DNA of 64,000 bases from Enoplosus armatus (Eukaryota; Chordata; Actinopteri; Centrarchiformes; Enoplosidae). The stretch's first letter is position 1, and each line of letters starts with the position of its first letter. The translations under genes were made by a program, and so were the position numbers. Below are positions 13,201 to 21,551 of the stretch, one piece after another. Location of the stretch: positions 25,126,010 through 25,190,009 of the forward strand of contig NC_092190.1 in the NCBI RefSeq assembly GCF_043641665.1, given 5' to 3'. The notes beneath the pieces were generated by a model, which was given only the letters and a program-made list of their open reading frames with translations, was not told the DNA's origin and did not search any database.

Positions 13201-13863
13201 AAGTTTTAATAGAAGAATGTAATAAATAATATAGAAAGGTAAATTTATTTTGGCTAAAGTTATATTGACTTCAAAATCTCAGATGTCAGAAAGGTCATGG
13301 AAGCACCATGTTTTTAAAACATTCAAATGCATCACCACAAGACAATAATGTGACTTTGACAAAACGAAGAAAGATGTCGAAACGTTGACTGAGACAGATT
13401 TTGATCCAAATGAACTGAAAGTGCCCAAAGGAGGAAAAACTGTCAAAAACTGATGAATGAATCAGTAAATGATCAGAAAGTGAAATACATGTGATTCACA
13501 GAACAAAACATGTAAAACCACTGTCGCAGTCATTTAACCACTTCATATTTATACACATAGTGTATAGGTTCTCCTCAGATACAGGATATAGATTATGGTC
13601 AGGGTGGAACGTTTACAGTTCAGTTTGTTTATTGACCAGTGAATGAATCTCATTGGCTGAATGGTTGTCACCTGTACACAGCTGCATTTCCAGTAATGTA
13701 AACACAAAAACAGCAGACAAATCTCAGAGCAACAGTTTGTTTTTTAACAGAATGAACAGAAATGTTTCTTACCACTAATTTGAGCCTCGAACGTGGCGGC
13801 ACTACCCTCTAGTGCCACGACGCTCTGCAGCGGCTGCGTGAACGTTGGTGCTTGTGTTGACAT
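586..13863 (-). CDS. ttn: Titin, N-terminal Z-disc portion (13 coding exons, incomplete at left edge)
   Basis: Giant sarcomere protein; this part anchors titin in the Z-disc. Coding segments in transcript order are 13863-13773, 12833-12630, 11094-10807, 10033-9948, 9106-8886, 8670-8442, 7017-6577, 5699-5442, 3301-3047, 2298-2236, 2143-1885, 1702-1633 and 795-586. They total 2,675 nt, each intron has GT and AG ends, and phases agree at every junction. The start is chosen because the protein begins [14 protein letters not shown], nearly identical to vertebrate titin, and because the ATG lies 13 nt inside the second exon. Domains by residue: Z1 about 1-98, Z2 about 99-194, linker with SP motifs 195-373, acidic insert 374-520, Z-repeat 521-606, Zq block 607-691, Z3 about 710-798, linker, then Z4 from about 835 to beyond the edge. 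Family identity is certain from near-identity of Z1, Z2, Z3 and Z4. Paralogue (ttna or ttnb) is undetermined. Confidence 0.97.
955..1576 (+). mobile_element. Dispersed repeat copy A in ttn intron 13
   Basis: The core 1159-1551 aligns over about 390 bp, same orientation, with 47110-47520. Shared stretches include GCATGATGTTCATTTAGTAA, ACTAAAAGACACTC and CTCCACCCTCTTGTCCAAAT. The right end carries TTTTACAGTCTATG, and the second copy starts with the near-complement AGACTGTGTATAAA, suggesting terminal inverted repeats of a non-autonomous DNA transposon. The upstream piece (955-1060, with GGCCAGCAGGGGGCAACTCC) resembles a common fish repeat. No transposase is encoded. Confidence 0.6.
1633..1702 (-). 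CDS. ttn: ttn exon 13: linker between Z3 and Z4
   Basis: This exon is 70 nt, phase 1 to phase 2, bracketed by CTCCTCCAG|TGTCAG and AAACT|GTGAGT. It reads [19 protein letters not shown] and then TAEK, matching the VSEEFEKETTAVTEKF region of mammalian titin. It is too short to show as an open frame and was found by phase and homology. Confidence 0.85.
1885..2143 (-). CDS. ttn: ttn exon 12: Ig Z3
   Basis: This exon is 259 nt, phase 0 to phase 1, with acceptor CTCTGCAG|GGCTTG and donor CCAGG|GTAAGT. It encodes a complete I-set Ig domain: [12 protein letters not shown] (B-strand Cys), [14 protein letters not shown] (core Trp), [20 protein letters not shown] (F-strand Cys) and STSCYLLVQ. Identity to mammalian Z3 is very high. 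Confidence 0.95.
2236..2298 (-). CDS. ttn: ttn exon 11: short linker before Ig Z3
   Basis: This is 63 nt, phase 0/0, reading [20 protein letters not shown] plus S. It lies between ATGACAG|GTGGTG and TCT|GTAAGT. The PPTLMS end joins directly to [12 protein letters not shown] in the next exon, as PPTLVS-GLKNVTV does in mammalian titin. The following intron is only 92 bp. Confidence 0.88.
3047..3301 (-). CDS. ttn: ttn exon 10: Zq block
   Basis: This exon is 255 nt, phase 0/0, with acceptor GGTCGGTCAG|GTTTCC and donor GCCCAG|GTTTGT. It starts [19 protein letters not shown], almost identical to mammalian titin just after the Z-repeats, followed by [20 protein letters not shown]. This flanking Zq region is the second alpha-actinin contact, to the spectrin-like rod. 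The C-terminal third ([17 protein letters not shown]) aligns only loosely. Confidence 0.92.
3302..5441. other. ttn intron 9: repeat-like sequence and a long hairpin, no exon
   Basis: The intron is 2.1 kb. It carries fish-repeat-like sequence (GCTAAACCCCTCTCC near 3625, GTTAGCTTGCCTAGCTAAC near 3775), a G10 run near 4460 and a 20-bp perfect hairpin at 5123-5167. A fragment around 4285-4350 (AAGACCC-TACAGGGTT) recurs near 6012-6075. A Pro/Ser-rich minus open frame at 4087-4341 has no titin likeness or clear splice sites. Mammalian titin has extra coding sequence between the Z-repeat and Zq exons; I see no counterpart. Confidence 0.6.
5123..5167. repeat. Perfect 20-bp inverted repeat (hairpin) in ttn intron 9
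   Basis: The left arm 5123-5142 begins ACAGGTTTTG and the right arm 5148-5167 ends CAAAACCTGT. All 20 positions pair, with a 5-nt loop (TTCAT). Confidence 0.95.
5442..5699 (-). CDS. ttn: ttn exon 9: Z-repeat (alpha-actinin binding)
   Basis: This exon is 258 nt, phase 0/0, with acceptor GTGTCTCCAG|GCTGAG and donor CCTCAG|GTTAGC. Residues 5-24 of the exon ([20 protein letters not shown]) match the mammalian Z-repeat core KKAEAVATVVAAVDQARVRE, which binds the calmodulin-like domain of alpha-actinin. The remainder ([14 protein letters not shown], then [10 protein letters not shown]) is helical in character. It is the only clear Z-repeat in the window; mammals have up to seven. Confidence 0.93.
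6199..6350. mobile_element. Fold-back element in ttn intron 8 (nested inverted repeats)
   Basis: The outer arms share ACTAGTATCC (6211-6220) with GGATACTAGT (6330-6339), flanked by near-matching ACATG-type sequence. An inner perfect 12-bp pair, GTTTACATGTTT (6249-6260) and AAACATGTAAAC (6269-6280), sits inside. The size and nested symmetry fit a MITE. It lies between the donor of exon 8 and the acceptor of exon 9. Confidence 0.55.
6577..7017 (-). CDS. ttn: ttn exon 8: acidic 147-residue insert, not recognised in tetrapod titin
   Basis: An open 441-nt exon, phase 0/0, lies between the SP linker and the Z-repeat. The acceptor is GGTTATTAG|CCTCAAAC and the donor is GAAGAGCAG|GTAGCT. The product has about 33 Asp/Glu against 5 Lys/Arg, is rich in His, Gln and Ser, and carries spaced Trp motifs (EEWDKG, HHWDMH, EEWCYH). 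It contains no Ig fold or Z-repeat signature and is probably disordered. It occupies the position where mammalian titin carries its alpha-actinin-binding Z-repeats. Symmetric phase makes it a natural cassette exon. Support is the open frame, both splice signals and exact phase fit; homology support is lacking. Confidence 0.72.
7745..7780 (-). CDS. ttn: Possible 36-nt acidic micro-exon of ttn
   Basis: Between exons 7 and 8, AAAGGCAG|CATGATG and GCCGCG|GTAACT bracket 36 nt in phase 0/0 that read [18 protein letters not shown] branch-point-like motif lies close upstream, although the pyrimidine tract is weak. It is phase-compatible with both neighbours, and its acidity matches the next exon. It could equally be chance, because the stretch is partly a GAT-rich simple sequence. 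Confidence 0.22.
8442..8670 (-). CDS. ttn: ttn exon 7: second SP linker and WKQ segment
   Basis: This exon is 229 nt, phase 2 to phase 0, with acceptor CGTCTCCAG|GCCAGC and donor AAAGAG|GTGAGG. The frame continuing from exon 6 reads [19 protein letters not shown], then [16 protein letters not shown], then [13 protein letters not shown]. These correspond to mammalian titin SPIRSVRSP, VPPPWKQEGYV and EERWEGRYGVQE. Longer open frames over this stretch in the other frames are shadows. Confidence 0.92.
8886..9106 (-). CDS. ttn: ttn exon 6: proline-rich, SP-motif linker
   Basis: This exon is 221 nt, phase 0 to phase 2, with acceptor ATCTTCAG|AGGATG and donor GTCAG|GTGGG. It encodes the conserved [12 protein letters not shown] stretch and the [17 protein letters not shown] block. 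The equivalent mammalian Z-disc block is a known target of proline-directed kinases, so phosphorylation is likely by homology. The segment is predicted to be disordered. Confidence 0.92.
9130..9860. repeat. Degenerate GATGA/ATTAGA-rich simple sequence in ttn intron 5
   Basis: Nearly the whole 841-bp intron is built of imperfect GAGATGA, AATTAGAT and GATGAT motifs, including (GAT)5 near 9528-9545. It looks like an old, eroded tandem array. There are no open frames or splice-like exons. Confidence 0.7.
9948..10033 (-). CDS. ttn: ttn exon 5: Z2-linker (VPAKKTKT segment)
   Basis: This exon is 86 nt, phase 1 to phase 0. It encodes [17 protein letters not shown] then [11 protein letters not shown], matching the mammalian segment after Z2. 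Its acceptor, TTTTCAG, has almost no polypyrimidine tract other than a (TG)26 repeat directly upstream. Because 86 is not a multiple of three, skipping would shift the frame. Confidence 0.92.
10041..10093. repeat. (CA)26 microsatellite abutting the exon 5 acceptor
   Basis: A 53-bp uninterrupted CA tract on the plus strand reads as (TG)n in the ttn transcript. It ends seven bases before the exon 5 boundary (TTTTCAG). Confidence 0.98.
10236..10275. repeat. (TA)n microsatellite in ttn intron 4
   Basis: About 20 TA units are uninterrupted, 140 bp from the (CA)26 tract in the same intron. Confidence 0.97.
10540..10690 (+). mobile_element. Dispersed repeat fragment in ttn intron 4
   Basis: CTAAACTTTTACATGTAG, CAGCAACGA, ACCACCAGGAGGTT and TTTGTGCTA recur in the same order at 59216-59350 in the same orientation. 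A partial third copy lies near 58960-59030. No coding remnant is visible. Confidence 0.6.
10807..11094 (-). CDS. ttn: ttn exon 4: Ig Z2
   Basis: This exon is 288 nt, phase 1 to phase 1, and encodes a complete I-set Ig domain. It starts [13 protein letters not shown] and contains [28 protein letters not shown] and [17 protein letters not shown], the last being the DSGTY F-strand motif. The acceptor is CCCCTCCAG|TGGAG. The donor CAGG|GTCAGG is slightly non-canonical, but phase 1 is fixed by the next exon, which restores [14 protein letters not shown]2 pairs with Z1 on telethonin. Confidence 0.95.
11750..12640 (-). repeat. 45-bp minisatellite carrying about 20 copies of the exon 3 5' splice site
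   Basis: The array has 19 intronic units plus the authentic exon-intron junction. Each contains CCTCGTTACAG|GTGAGACC or, in 11 units, the GC variant CCTCGTTACAG|GCGAGACC (minus strand); nine units including the real site have GT. The unit is 45 bp (ending GTACACTTTGTGTT on plus), with a shorter GGGGTTTTGTGTT variant near 12060, 12418 and 12597 that divides the array into blocks. Units are nearly identical, implying recent expansion. Open frames across it on both strands are artefacts of a unit length divisible by three. Confidence 0.97.
12630..12833 (-). CDS. ttn: ttn exon 3: rest of Ig Z1
   Basis: This exon is 204 nt, phase 1 to phase 1, with acceptor CTCTGCAG|GTTCTCC. It encodes [13 protein letters not shown], a strand with the conserved Ig Trp, and ends in STAELLVT. 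The donor GTTACAG|GTGAGACC (GT at 12629-12628) is the template for the adjoining 45-bp minisatellite, so near-identical donor sequences follow downstream. Read-through into the intron adds GETTGRL and then a TAA stop. Confidence 0.95.
12841..13772. other. ttn intron 2
   Basis: The intron is 939 bp including its ends, and AT-rich. I see no exon, tandem array or clear mobile element. Confidence 0.6.
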
Positions 13864-13876
13864 GATGGTCGGCACC
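13773..13876 (-). CDS. ttn: ttn exon 2: start codon and first third of Ig Z1
   Basis: The acceptor is TTTGTCTTCAG|GGTGCC. Thirteen leader nt precede the ATG at 13863-13861, and 91 coding nt follow, ending in phase 1 at a CACTAATTAGTG|GTAAG-type donor (GT at 13772-13771). It encodes residues 1-30 plus the first base of Gly31. [14 protein letters not shown] is the hallmark titin N-terminus that, with Z2, forms the telethonin (T-cap) binding surface. Confidence 0.95.
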
Positions 13877-16800
13877 CTGAAGACAAACACAAATAAAGTG
13901 TTTCAATGTTAGTCTGTCGGAAACATCAATCAGCAGCTTAAAGACATTTTACTGACACCAGACTAAAGAGGATGTGAGTTCAGTGTTAATCTGAGCGGCT
14001 GCAGTCTGAACTTTCTCAGTGTCCGTTCTGACCAGTGGAATTTCCTTTTTCCTTCAGTCGAGGAACCACAACTCTGAAAACTGTACATTCATTATTTGTA
14101 ACGCTAGCAGTCGCAATTTCTAACCACCAGAATAAGGTCGCTCTACAAAGTGAACTTTCCTGGGACTCAAAAATGTTCCAGTGCTCTGTCGCCAGCAAAG
14201 AAACAGCAGCATCAGTTGTTAATTTGCACTTTTTCCTGAGACATGACGTGGTCATGGTCAAATTCATTAAGAGAAAACAAATGTGGGAGTAATGTGACAT
14301 TGTTATAGTGCAGACAGACCTGTCTGACCTGACCAGACAGAGGTGGATAAATGGTCAACCAACAGGAGACCAACAGGAGACCATCAGTCAACGCTGGACC
14401 ACCATCTTCCCTTAACTCTAACCAAGCAGTTGTCTAAACATAACCAGACCTTAATTATGGAGGTGACAGATCAGTTTAGAAAGCACTGATAAATAATGTC
14501 ATCCTTCTGATGGGGACATCAAGCCAAAAAAGTGCTCATAGGTCATTTTTAAAACCTGTTTCAACCAGTTCACAACATCCAAGTGCTCCTTTAAATGAGA
14601 ATATTGTATCTTGTATAGAACAAACAAACATCAGCTGAAGTTCTTATTTCAAGGTCACAAACAGTCATGTGGTAACTGAACAGTACTTTTGACAATCATA
14701 CTAGCATCACTGTGTATAAAGCCACCGGCGTTCAAGTCTACATGTACAGTTCATGTTAGCGCTGCAGCTAAATAACACAAGAAGAAGAAGAAGAAGAAGA
14801 AGCAAGTCCAGCTGTTTCTATCAGCCTCTGTCACGTGGTGTTTTGTCACTTCAGCTGATCGCCAGTATTTCCACCACAGGTTTTTATTGATGTACAAATT
14901 TAAAAGCAGTTGGATGAAAATGTGCTGAGTGTCTCCTCCAGCTTCACTCAGCAGAGGTTTGAGTTTCAGAAACAGACAGGAGCTATAAATGTCAGGAGGC
15001 GGAGCTTGTTGGAGGGCAGATGATGCTGATGGACAGCAGCAGCTGGAAGTCGGCCGCATGTTAGTCATCAGAAAGAAGAAGAAGAAAACTGAGTTTCATC
15101 TGCAGAAAACACCAAAACACTTGGGCAAATACAAACTTACACAAAGTTAAAGACATACTATGCAAATATGATAAAAATCAGATGAAGGAAAGCAATAATT
15201 TGGCCACAAACAGCCGTCATGATCCAACTGATCAAACAAATCCGTGATTAACTTAATGATTTCTTCAAAATCTGTATTTTTAATAAAACAAACTTTATGA
15301 CTAAAGTATGAAGACGTTTAAGATGAGAAAAAAGCAACATTATGATCAGAAAAGAAAAGAAGAGACAACATGAAAAAACAAGAAAAAAGATGAGAAAAGA
15401 AGAAAAAAGCAAAACAAGCGATAAAACAAAAAGAACAAGCTTTTTCTTCCTTCACAGAAAAGTGTTTCTGTTTCTTGTGTGAATGAGCTCCACAAATTAA
15501 AAATGGACCAATAACTAATAATTGTTTATGGCATGGATGTGACCTTGGTGTGACCAGTATATAAACGTGGACTCGGCTCCTCCTGCGACCCCCCAGCCTT
15601 CTGGCTCCAGGAGCCACATTTAGCTTCAGCTGGCCTGTTTTTACTGCTGACAGCTGTTCAGACGACCAGCGATCAATTAGATAACTGCACTCATCTTATC
15701 AATGTTTGCGTTTATATGAATAACTTTGTGTTGCATTTTATCTACAAACTGTACAGAAACAAGTTTTCATTCTTTTCATTATTATTGAACATCAGCTCAG
15801 TCTTTTCTTAACTTTTCTAACTCATTAGAATTTGTATATTTTAAACAGGTTGTGTGTAAAAAGTCGATAAGTATTATAACTGTTTTTATATTAAGAAGAA
15901 AATGTGCATTTTCACTGATCTAATGTGAAGTGTTCAAAAACAAAATCATTACTTTAGGTGTAAAATCATATTCATCTTACTACAGTCTGAAGAGGTTTTA
16001 CTTCACATTTAACCCCTGATTTTAAAGTTCAGAACTTTTTGAATGCTGTTGTTATTGAGCACTGCAGTTGATTTTATGTTATTACACATTTGTTATGTTG
16101 GAGAAACAGTATGTTTTTCACACTTTCTTGTTGTATTTGGGGGTTTATGTAGTCATCATTCATAAAAAAGTAGTTTAGAGTGAAGTTTACTTTTCAACAA
16201 CTCTTAATAATAAATGTATTATTGCAGTTGATTTTGTCTCATCACAGATACATCATGTAAATATATAATTAGCAGTGAAGTTTACTGTCATAAATATTAT
16301 GTTTTATATATATATATTTCTTGCTTTTGTCTTTTTCTGATTATATTATTGTTGTTATGTTTTCTTAACTTTTATCTTTTGTAATTCAGACGGTCCTCAG
16401 GAGATTGAAAGAGTCTTTGCCATGACTTGTTGAGTTTGGACTGTTTGTGTTTATGTTCAGTGCCATCAGTTTACACTGACGTTTACAGGCAGACGTGGTG
16501 CGGGGGGTGAGGGGGCCTTAGCTTCTGATGAGGGGCCCTAAATCTCCTCCTCCGGCCCGTTCACACGTGAGGAAACCTTATGAGGAAGTTACTGAAGATC
16601 CAAACAGGACGTTCTCTGATAAATCAGGTGAAAAAACGTCAACTTAAACTTTGATTCACTTGTTTTTAAAACTCTTAATAATCAAATCTTCACTATCACA
16701 CTTTAATATATGAGAAGATTGGGTCATAAAAGCTTCGTATGGTTTCCTCACATGTGAGCAGAGAAGTGATTTAGTGGCCCTAAACAGACTTTAAGGGCCC

Positions 16801-19409
16801 CTGTCCCCCCTTTCTTCAAGATCAGTGTAACTGATCCTGAATTAGAGACTTCAACATGTCATTTATATATTTACTTTATACTGACATTAAACATTAAACA
16901 CAACATGTTTTGGAGGGAAAATTACAGTTATACATAGTTCATTTTTACTTTCACCTGTTCTTAAAATGTTCAACCCAATCATGTGATTTATGAACTTTCT
17001 ACTCTTCTGTTCTGTATTCTTTAATATTTCTGTCGTTAAAACTGGACTTTTGAGGCTAAGATCAGTATTTGAGAATTAGGACAATTAGGAAATTATATTT
17101 TGATCATCATCATAACACAGAAGTTCACATGAGGCGAAGAAATGCCTTCAAAAATAAACTATTTTTAAAAAGAGATTAAAAGAATAAAAAAGAAATAGAC
17201 TAAAACAATAATAATAATAGAGTTACAGGAAATAATCTCAGAAGAGAAGCCAGTTTTAGTGTCTTTCTCTAATTAAAACATAAAAACTACAAATTCACAG
17301 TTAAAAATGCCCCTTTAACCCCCAAATATTGTTGTTTTTGAATGTACCATGTGCAACATGATATTTCACAGGCAAGTTTTTCATTTGTTAATTTCTTCTT
17401 CTAATTTTCTGAATAGAAATAAACTATATAATAGAAATTCATTTTCAGTTTGCTGGTTTTATTTGTCCTCTATAAAAGTAAATGTGTTTTTGACATTTAA
17501 ACACGTCAGCTTCGACTCCAAAGAACTGTGAGATGCATGTTTTATTATTTTCTGCTCTTTATGACCAAATTATTAATTGGTAAATGCAGAAAATAATCTG
17601 CAGATGAATGGACAATGAATGAGTTAATTGTTTTCACTGATTTGAGTTGCGAGTGTGAAGCTGCAGCTCAGTCTGACAGCTGATCTGACAGCAGCAGGTG
17701 CTGCAGTTACTGCATGAACTACAGGAGCTGCTGCAGTACTGCAGTACTCGTCATACTTTACTGCAGTATTAACATTTGGAGAGGTTTCCTGCACCACGTT
17801 TATCTGACAGCTGGAGTTACAGACATCTTTCTACGTTCATATGATCGGAGTGAAATCACATGATGTCATCACTGGAGACTGGAGATACAAGGTTTCCCCC
17901 TGACCGTATGCAGTAGATAGGAGGTTTTCCATTGTGTTATTACTACTTTCACTGAAGTAACTGATCTGAGTAGTTCTACTTCTGAAGCTTAATATTAATG
18001 TAACTCTAATTTGATCTGTTATTCACATATTTATTTTCATGAGCTTTAAACGTCTCAGTGAAGAAGAATGCTCTATAAATAAAGTGACTTCACTAGTGAT
18101 GTCATCAGTGTGACTGACCCGTGATTGGACGATCAGCCTGATATGAATCTGCGATTGTATTCATGACTTTTTTTATCCTTAATAAAAACATACCATACAT
18201 AAAAAATATATATAAGATAAGATATACAATATATACGAAGACGTCCTCCTTCTGTAACAGCAGCCGATATTCACTGTTACATGAAGCATGTAACATTGTG
18301 ACTAAAAACTCTCTAACAGGAAATGTTTTTCATAAAAGTTTGAAGTGAAGAAGTTTGATGACGACAGCATGTGAAAGAGTCCTGAATTATTTTGAAGTAT
18401 TCTGAAGTATTTTAAAAATATATAATATATTAAAAAGTCTACCTGAGATTATTATACTTCATACTTTATTTTCTTTAAGTTTTACAAAAAGGCTCACGGA
18501 CAAATCTATAATATATCATGACACTTTTTAGCCTACATGATTCAAAACTGAAATCTCTCTCCATAAATAAGGAAATAAATGATAAGCTGTGGAATTCAGC
18601 CACCAGCAGATCAGGTTGTTGAACTTTAGATGGAGATTTCAAAGACATTTGAGGACATCAGCATCATATTAATAAAGTCTAGTGGTGAGAGTATTTCCTC
18701 AGTTTCTAAGAAAAATATGAGCTTTCTGATAATAATATGATAATCAATAAGAACCAGTGGAGTTATTGGCGATTTCTTTTATTTTTCGTCGTCTGTGAAC
18801 GCCTCGTCAGGACAGCTGTCGTTTTTTCAGTGCTGTCAGCTGATCTGAGGTGAAGAGTTTACCAGATTCTCTCTGCAGTTGATAACCGTCAACACCGAGC
18901 CGATCACGCTGATCGATCAATCAACAATCAATACACACAACTTTACCCCCTAAACTCACACACCCTGTTGGAACAAACCGGATAAACTCAGCTGATATTT
19001 ACAGATCAGACTCTGAGCAACAGATATGGCAGTGGCCAAAAATACCCCAACCCCCCCTCCACCCCCCGCCCTGACCCCATGCAGTTTGATTGACAGCCAC
19101 CATGTGGCACATAGCTGGAGGTGCAAGTGATAGCCCTGCTGCCGATTCCCTTAAAAAGCCATCAGCCGCCCAGCTGACGGTCCACTCTCATGCTATCAGC
19201 GGCTATTCTTGGCTTTCCTCAGATCACTGCACAGTCTGCAGCACGCGGCCACTTCCAACGCAGCCCAGAAATATAGAAAACAAACATAAAAACACCTGAA
19301 GGCAAAAACCTCCTCTCAGTCTGAGCTCAGTCCCCATAAACCACATGAGTCAGTGCAGGCAGGCGGACAGTTACAGGACACGAGAGGACACAAGGTGGAA
19401 GTTACTCAC
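13877..19409. other. ttn intron 1 (about 5.5 kb)
   Basis: It is mostly AT-rich noncoding sequence with a (GAA)n tract near 14778-14802 and a fold-back element at 16498-16815. A GC-richer block at 19060-19330 contains a CAGCTG E-box and a CTATATTTC stretch close to a MEF2 site, so it could be a first-intron muscle enhancer (inference). A TATATAAA near 15558 on plus has no supported transcript. Small open frames at 14016-14300, 14751-15068 and 15318-15617 lack any family resemblance. Confidence 0.6.
16498..16815. mobile_element. Fold-back MITE-like element in ttn intron 1
   Basis: Two arms of about 80 bp are imperfect inverted copies. The inner part TCACACGTGAGGAAACC (from about 16560) pairs with GGTTTCCTCACATGTGA (16739-16755). 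The middle AGGGGCCCTAAATC pairs with GATTTAGTGGCCCT. The outer GGGGGTGAGGGGGCC pairs with GGGCCCCTGTCCCCC. About 150 bp of AT-rich sequence separates the arms. No target duplication was confidently identified. Confidence 0.6.
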
Positions 19410-19645
19410 TTGTTTCCACAAGAGTGCCTCAGACTGATGGGACGAAGCCCAGGTGACTCAAACCAGCAACAGTCTCCTTATCCAGAAAGGTTTTTCCTGA
19501 AAAATCCAAGATGAGAACGGTCGAGCCTCCAAATATTCCCCCCCCGAAAAAAACAAAACTACACAGTGAGAGGCCGTGTAGTTTTGCTTTCCCTCCTAGC
19601 AATCCCTCCACCCGAGGCGAGGCTGGGAATGCTCCAACTGCTCAG
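19410..19645 (-). other. ttn: Putative noncoding exon 1 of ttn (5' leader)
   Basis: A strong 5' splice site, AACAA|GTGAGT, ends this exon at 19410. The next exon's acceptor at 13877-13878 would make a 5,533-bp first intron, and a noncoding first exon is also the arrangement in mammalian titin. The 5' end is inferred as about 25-30 nt downstream of a TATAAA on the same strand. The leader contains an 11-bp perfect inverted repeat (19554-19564 and 19576-19586). The donor and TATA box are seen; their use as the ttn start is inference. Confidence 0.5.
19554..19586 (-). repeat. 11-bp perfect inverted repeat in the ttn leader
   Basis: CAAAACTACAC (19554-19564) and GTGTAGTTTTG (19576-19586) flank an 11-nt loop. 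In the transcript this forms a hairpin within the putative exon 1. Confidence 0.9.
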
Positions 19646-19724
19646 GAGGGCCCAGATGGTGGTTTAGGTCTTTATACCAGGGGGGACAACCTGCATCATC
19701 ACCCCACCGACGCTCCCCATTGGC
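19626..19724 (-). promoter_or_regulatory. ttn: Putative ttn core promoter (CCAAT, TATA, E-boxes, M-CAT core)
   Basis: On the minus strand a CCAAT box (plus-strand attgg at 19719-19723) is followed about 45 bp downstream by TATAAA (19671-19676). Two CANNTG E-boxes (19653-19658 and 19635-19640) and a CATTCC M-CAT core (19626-19631) lie at or just after the predicted start. E-box and M-CAT sites are the usual binding motifs for myogenic bHLH and TEAD factors in striated-muscle promoters. Their spacing to the donor at 19410 gives a leader of about 235 nt. Confidence 0.5.
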
Positions 19725-19759
19725 CGGTGGGACACTCAGGGGGGCATGATGGGACATGG

Positions 19760-20910
19760 CAGCCATTTATGCATCCTCCACCCTGTCAGTCACCCCCGTC
19801 ACTGTTGATCCAGCTTTGATTCGGATCGATCTGAGACGGTCTGACCTGCAGCTCTTTGAAAACTCTCTTCTGATTGCTGATCACTTAAAAGAGTTCAAGA
19901 GCAGAAGTTTGTGTGTGTTAAAGTGACAACAGTCACTGAGTCATTAAATAGCTGCTGACCAAAAGGAGGCAGAGGCTGTCCCTGTCAGTCAAGACCACAA
20001 CCCCCCGCACCCCCCACCACCACCTCCACCGGCCTGCTGTTACAACACAGGGGCAAAGTGTGTGTTTACACACTTCTTCTTCTTCTACTGTCCTTATCAG
20101 ATCACGGTCAGCGGCCTCATTCAGTCTCAGTCTGAGTCTCTGACTGAACGGCCTGCAGCTCCTTCGTGGTTTGGTAACAAGGTTTGGTAACCGTCACTCA
20201 GCTGTCAATCATTCATCATCATCATCAGCAAGAACATGAAGTATGTGAGCGTAATGATAATCTGCTCTTTTTGTAATTTTGTAAATCGACAAATCATTTT
20301 AATGCTGAGTTGAGAAAACTCAAAAGTTCAAGACAACAAACTGCAAACAAATTTCAAGTTAGATAATCGACCTTTAGCTAAACCCCCAAACAGGTCCGCC
20401 CCCCTTCGGACTGTCCACAAGTCAAAGCTGTAGAAATAATATGAATACTAATAATACTAACAATACTAATAATACTAATAATAGCTTTATGTATGTGGCA
20501 CCTCTCACACAGTTAGAAAGTAAATTAGATCAAAATCCTAAAAGATAAAATGGTAATAAAACAGAAATACTCAAATAAAGGTACTTGAGTATTATCAGCA
20601 AAATGTACTAGTGTTAAAAGTAAAAGTACTCATAATGCAGTAAAAGGATCTCTGTGAGTGTCGTACTGTCATATATTATTGGATTATTAGGAAACATTGA
20701 TGTGTGTGCAGCATGTTGCAGCTGGAACACGTTCAACTCGTTTCAACTGATTTTTAACCGGCTCATTTAATTTTAATTTTAAAAGTTTTGTGTGTAAGAC
20801 CTTAACTGAGACTAAAACTGAAACTAAGACTGAGACTCAAACTGAAACTAAAAACTAAAACTGAGACTAAAACTGAGACTAAAACTAAAAGCTAAAACTG
20901 AGACTCAGTG
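19760..20910. other. Proximal upstream region of ttn, no gene seen
   Basis: There is no coding frame. A repeat fragment at 20325-20410 (GACAACAAACTG, AGTTAGATAATCGACC, CTAAACCCC) recurs at 22105-22180. A fragment of the AAGTACTTTTAC-type family lies at 20560-20700. A short degenerate tandem of GAGACTAAAACT units spans 20800-20905. Confidence 0.6.
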
Positions 20911-20919
20911 AGGGTCAGC

Positions 20920-21173
20920 TCTTGTCTCTCTCCTCACCTGTCTGTCTCTCTCCTCACCTATCCGTCGGGCTCCATACCTGTCTGTCTGTCTGTCTGTCTG
21001 TCTCACCTGTGTCTCTCTCCACACCTGTCCGTCAGGCTCCATACCTGTCTGTCTGTCTCTCTCCTCACCTGTCTGTCTCTCTCCACACCTGTCTGTCTCT
21101 CTCCTCACCTGTCCGTCGGGCCCCATACCTGTCTGTCTGTCTGTCTCCACACCTGTCTGTCTGTCTCCTCACC

Positions 21174-21215
<42 letters not shown>

Positions 21216-21272
21216 CACACCTGTCTGTCTGTCTCCTCGCCTGTCTGTCTCTCTCCATACCTGTCTGTCGCA
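20920..21272. repeat. (CTGT)n-based tandem array
   Basis: CTGTCTGTCT runs are interspersed with CTCTCCTCACCTGTC and CTCCATACCTGTC modules. All frames are open on both strands because of the repeat, not because of coding. Confidence 0.95.
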
Positions 21273-21520
21273 GTTTTGTTGTGTGATAACTGTAAAGAGA
21301 AGAAGAGAGCCAACTGTCCCCATGTTGTCCAGCTGTCTCACTGTGGACAGACGATGGAGACGTATGGTCAGACAGAACATGAATGATGGAAGTTAAACTG
21401 ATAAATCTGTTTGCATTAATGTTAATATTTGTCAGTTATCTTCTAAGATACTAATAAATACAGTTTTGTTATAAATACATGTGCAAGACAAAACTGAAAC
21501 AAAGACAGAGAGTGTGCCAT

Positions 21521-21551
<31 letters not shown>

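Noticed and set aside
15318..15617. Minus frame MAPGARRLGG-type in intron 1
   Set aside because: Ends in Phe-rich low-complexity sequence and resembles no protein; ordinary intron.
20905..21396. Cys/Leu/Ser-rich frames in CTGT array
   Set aside because: Microsatellite artefact on both strands.
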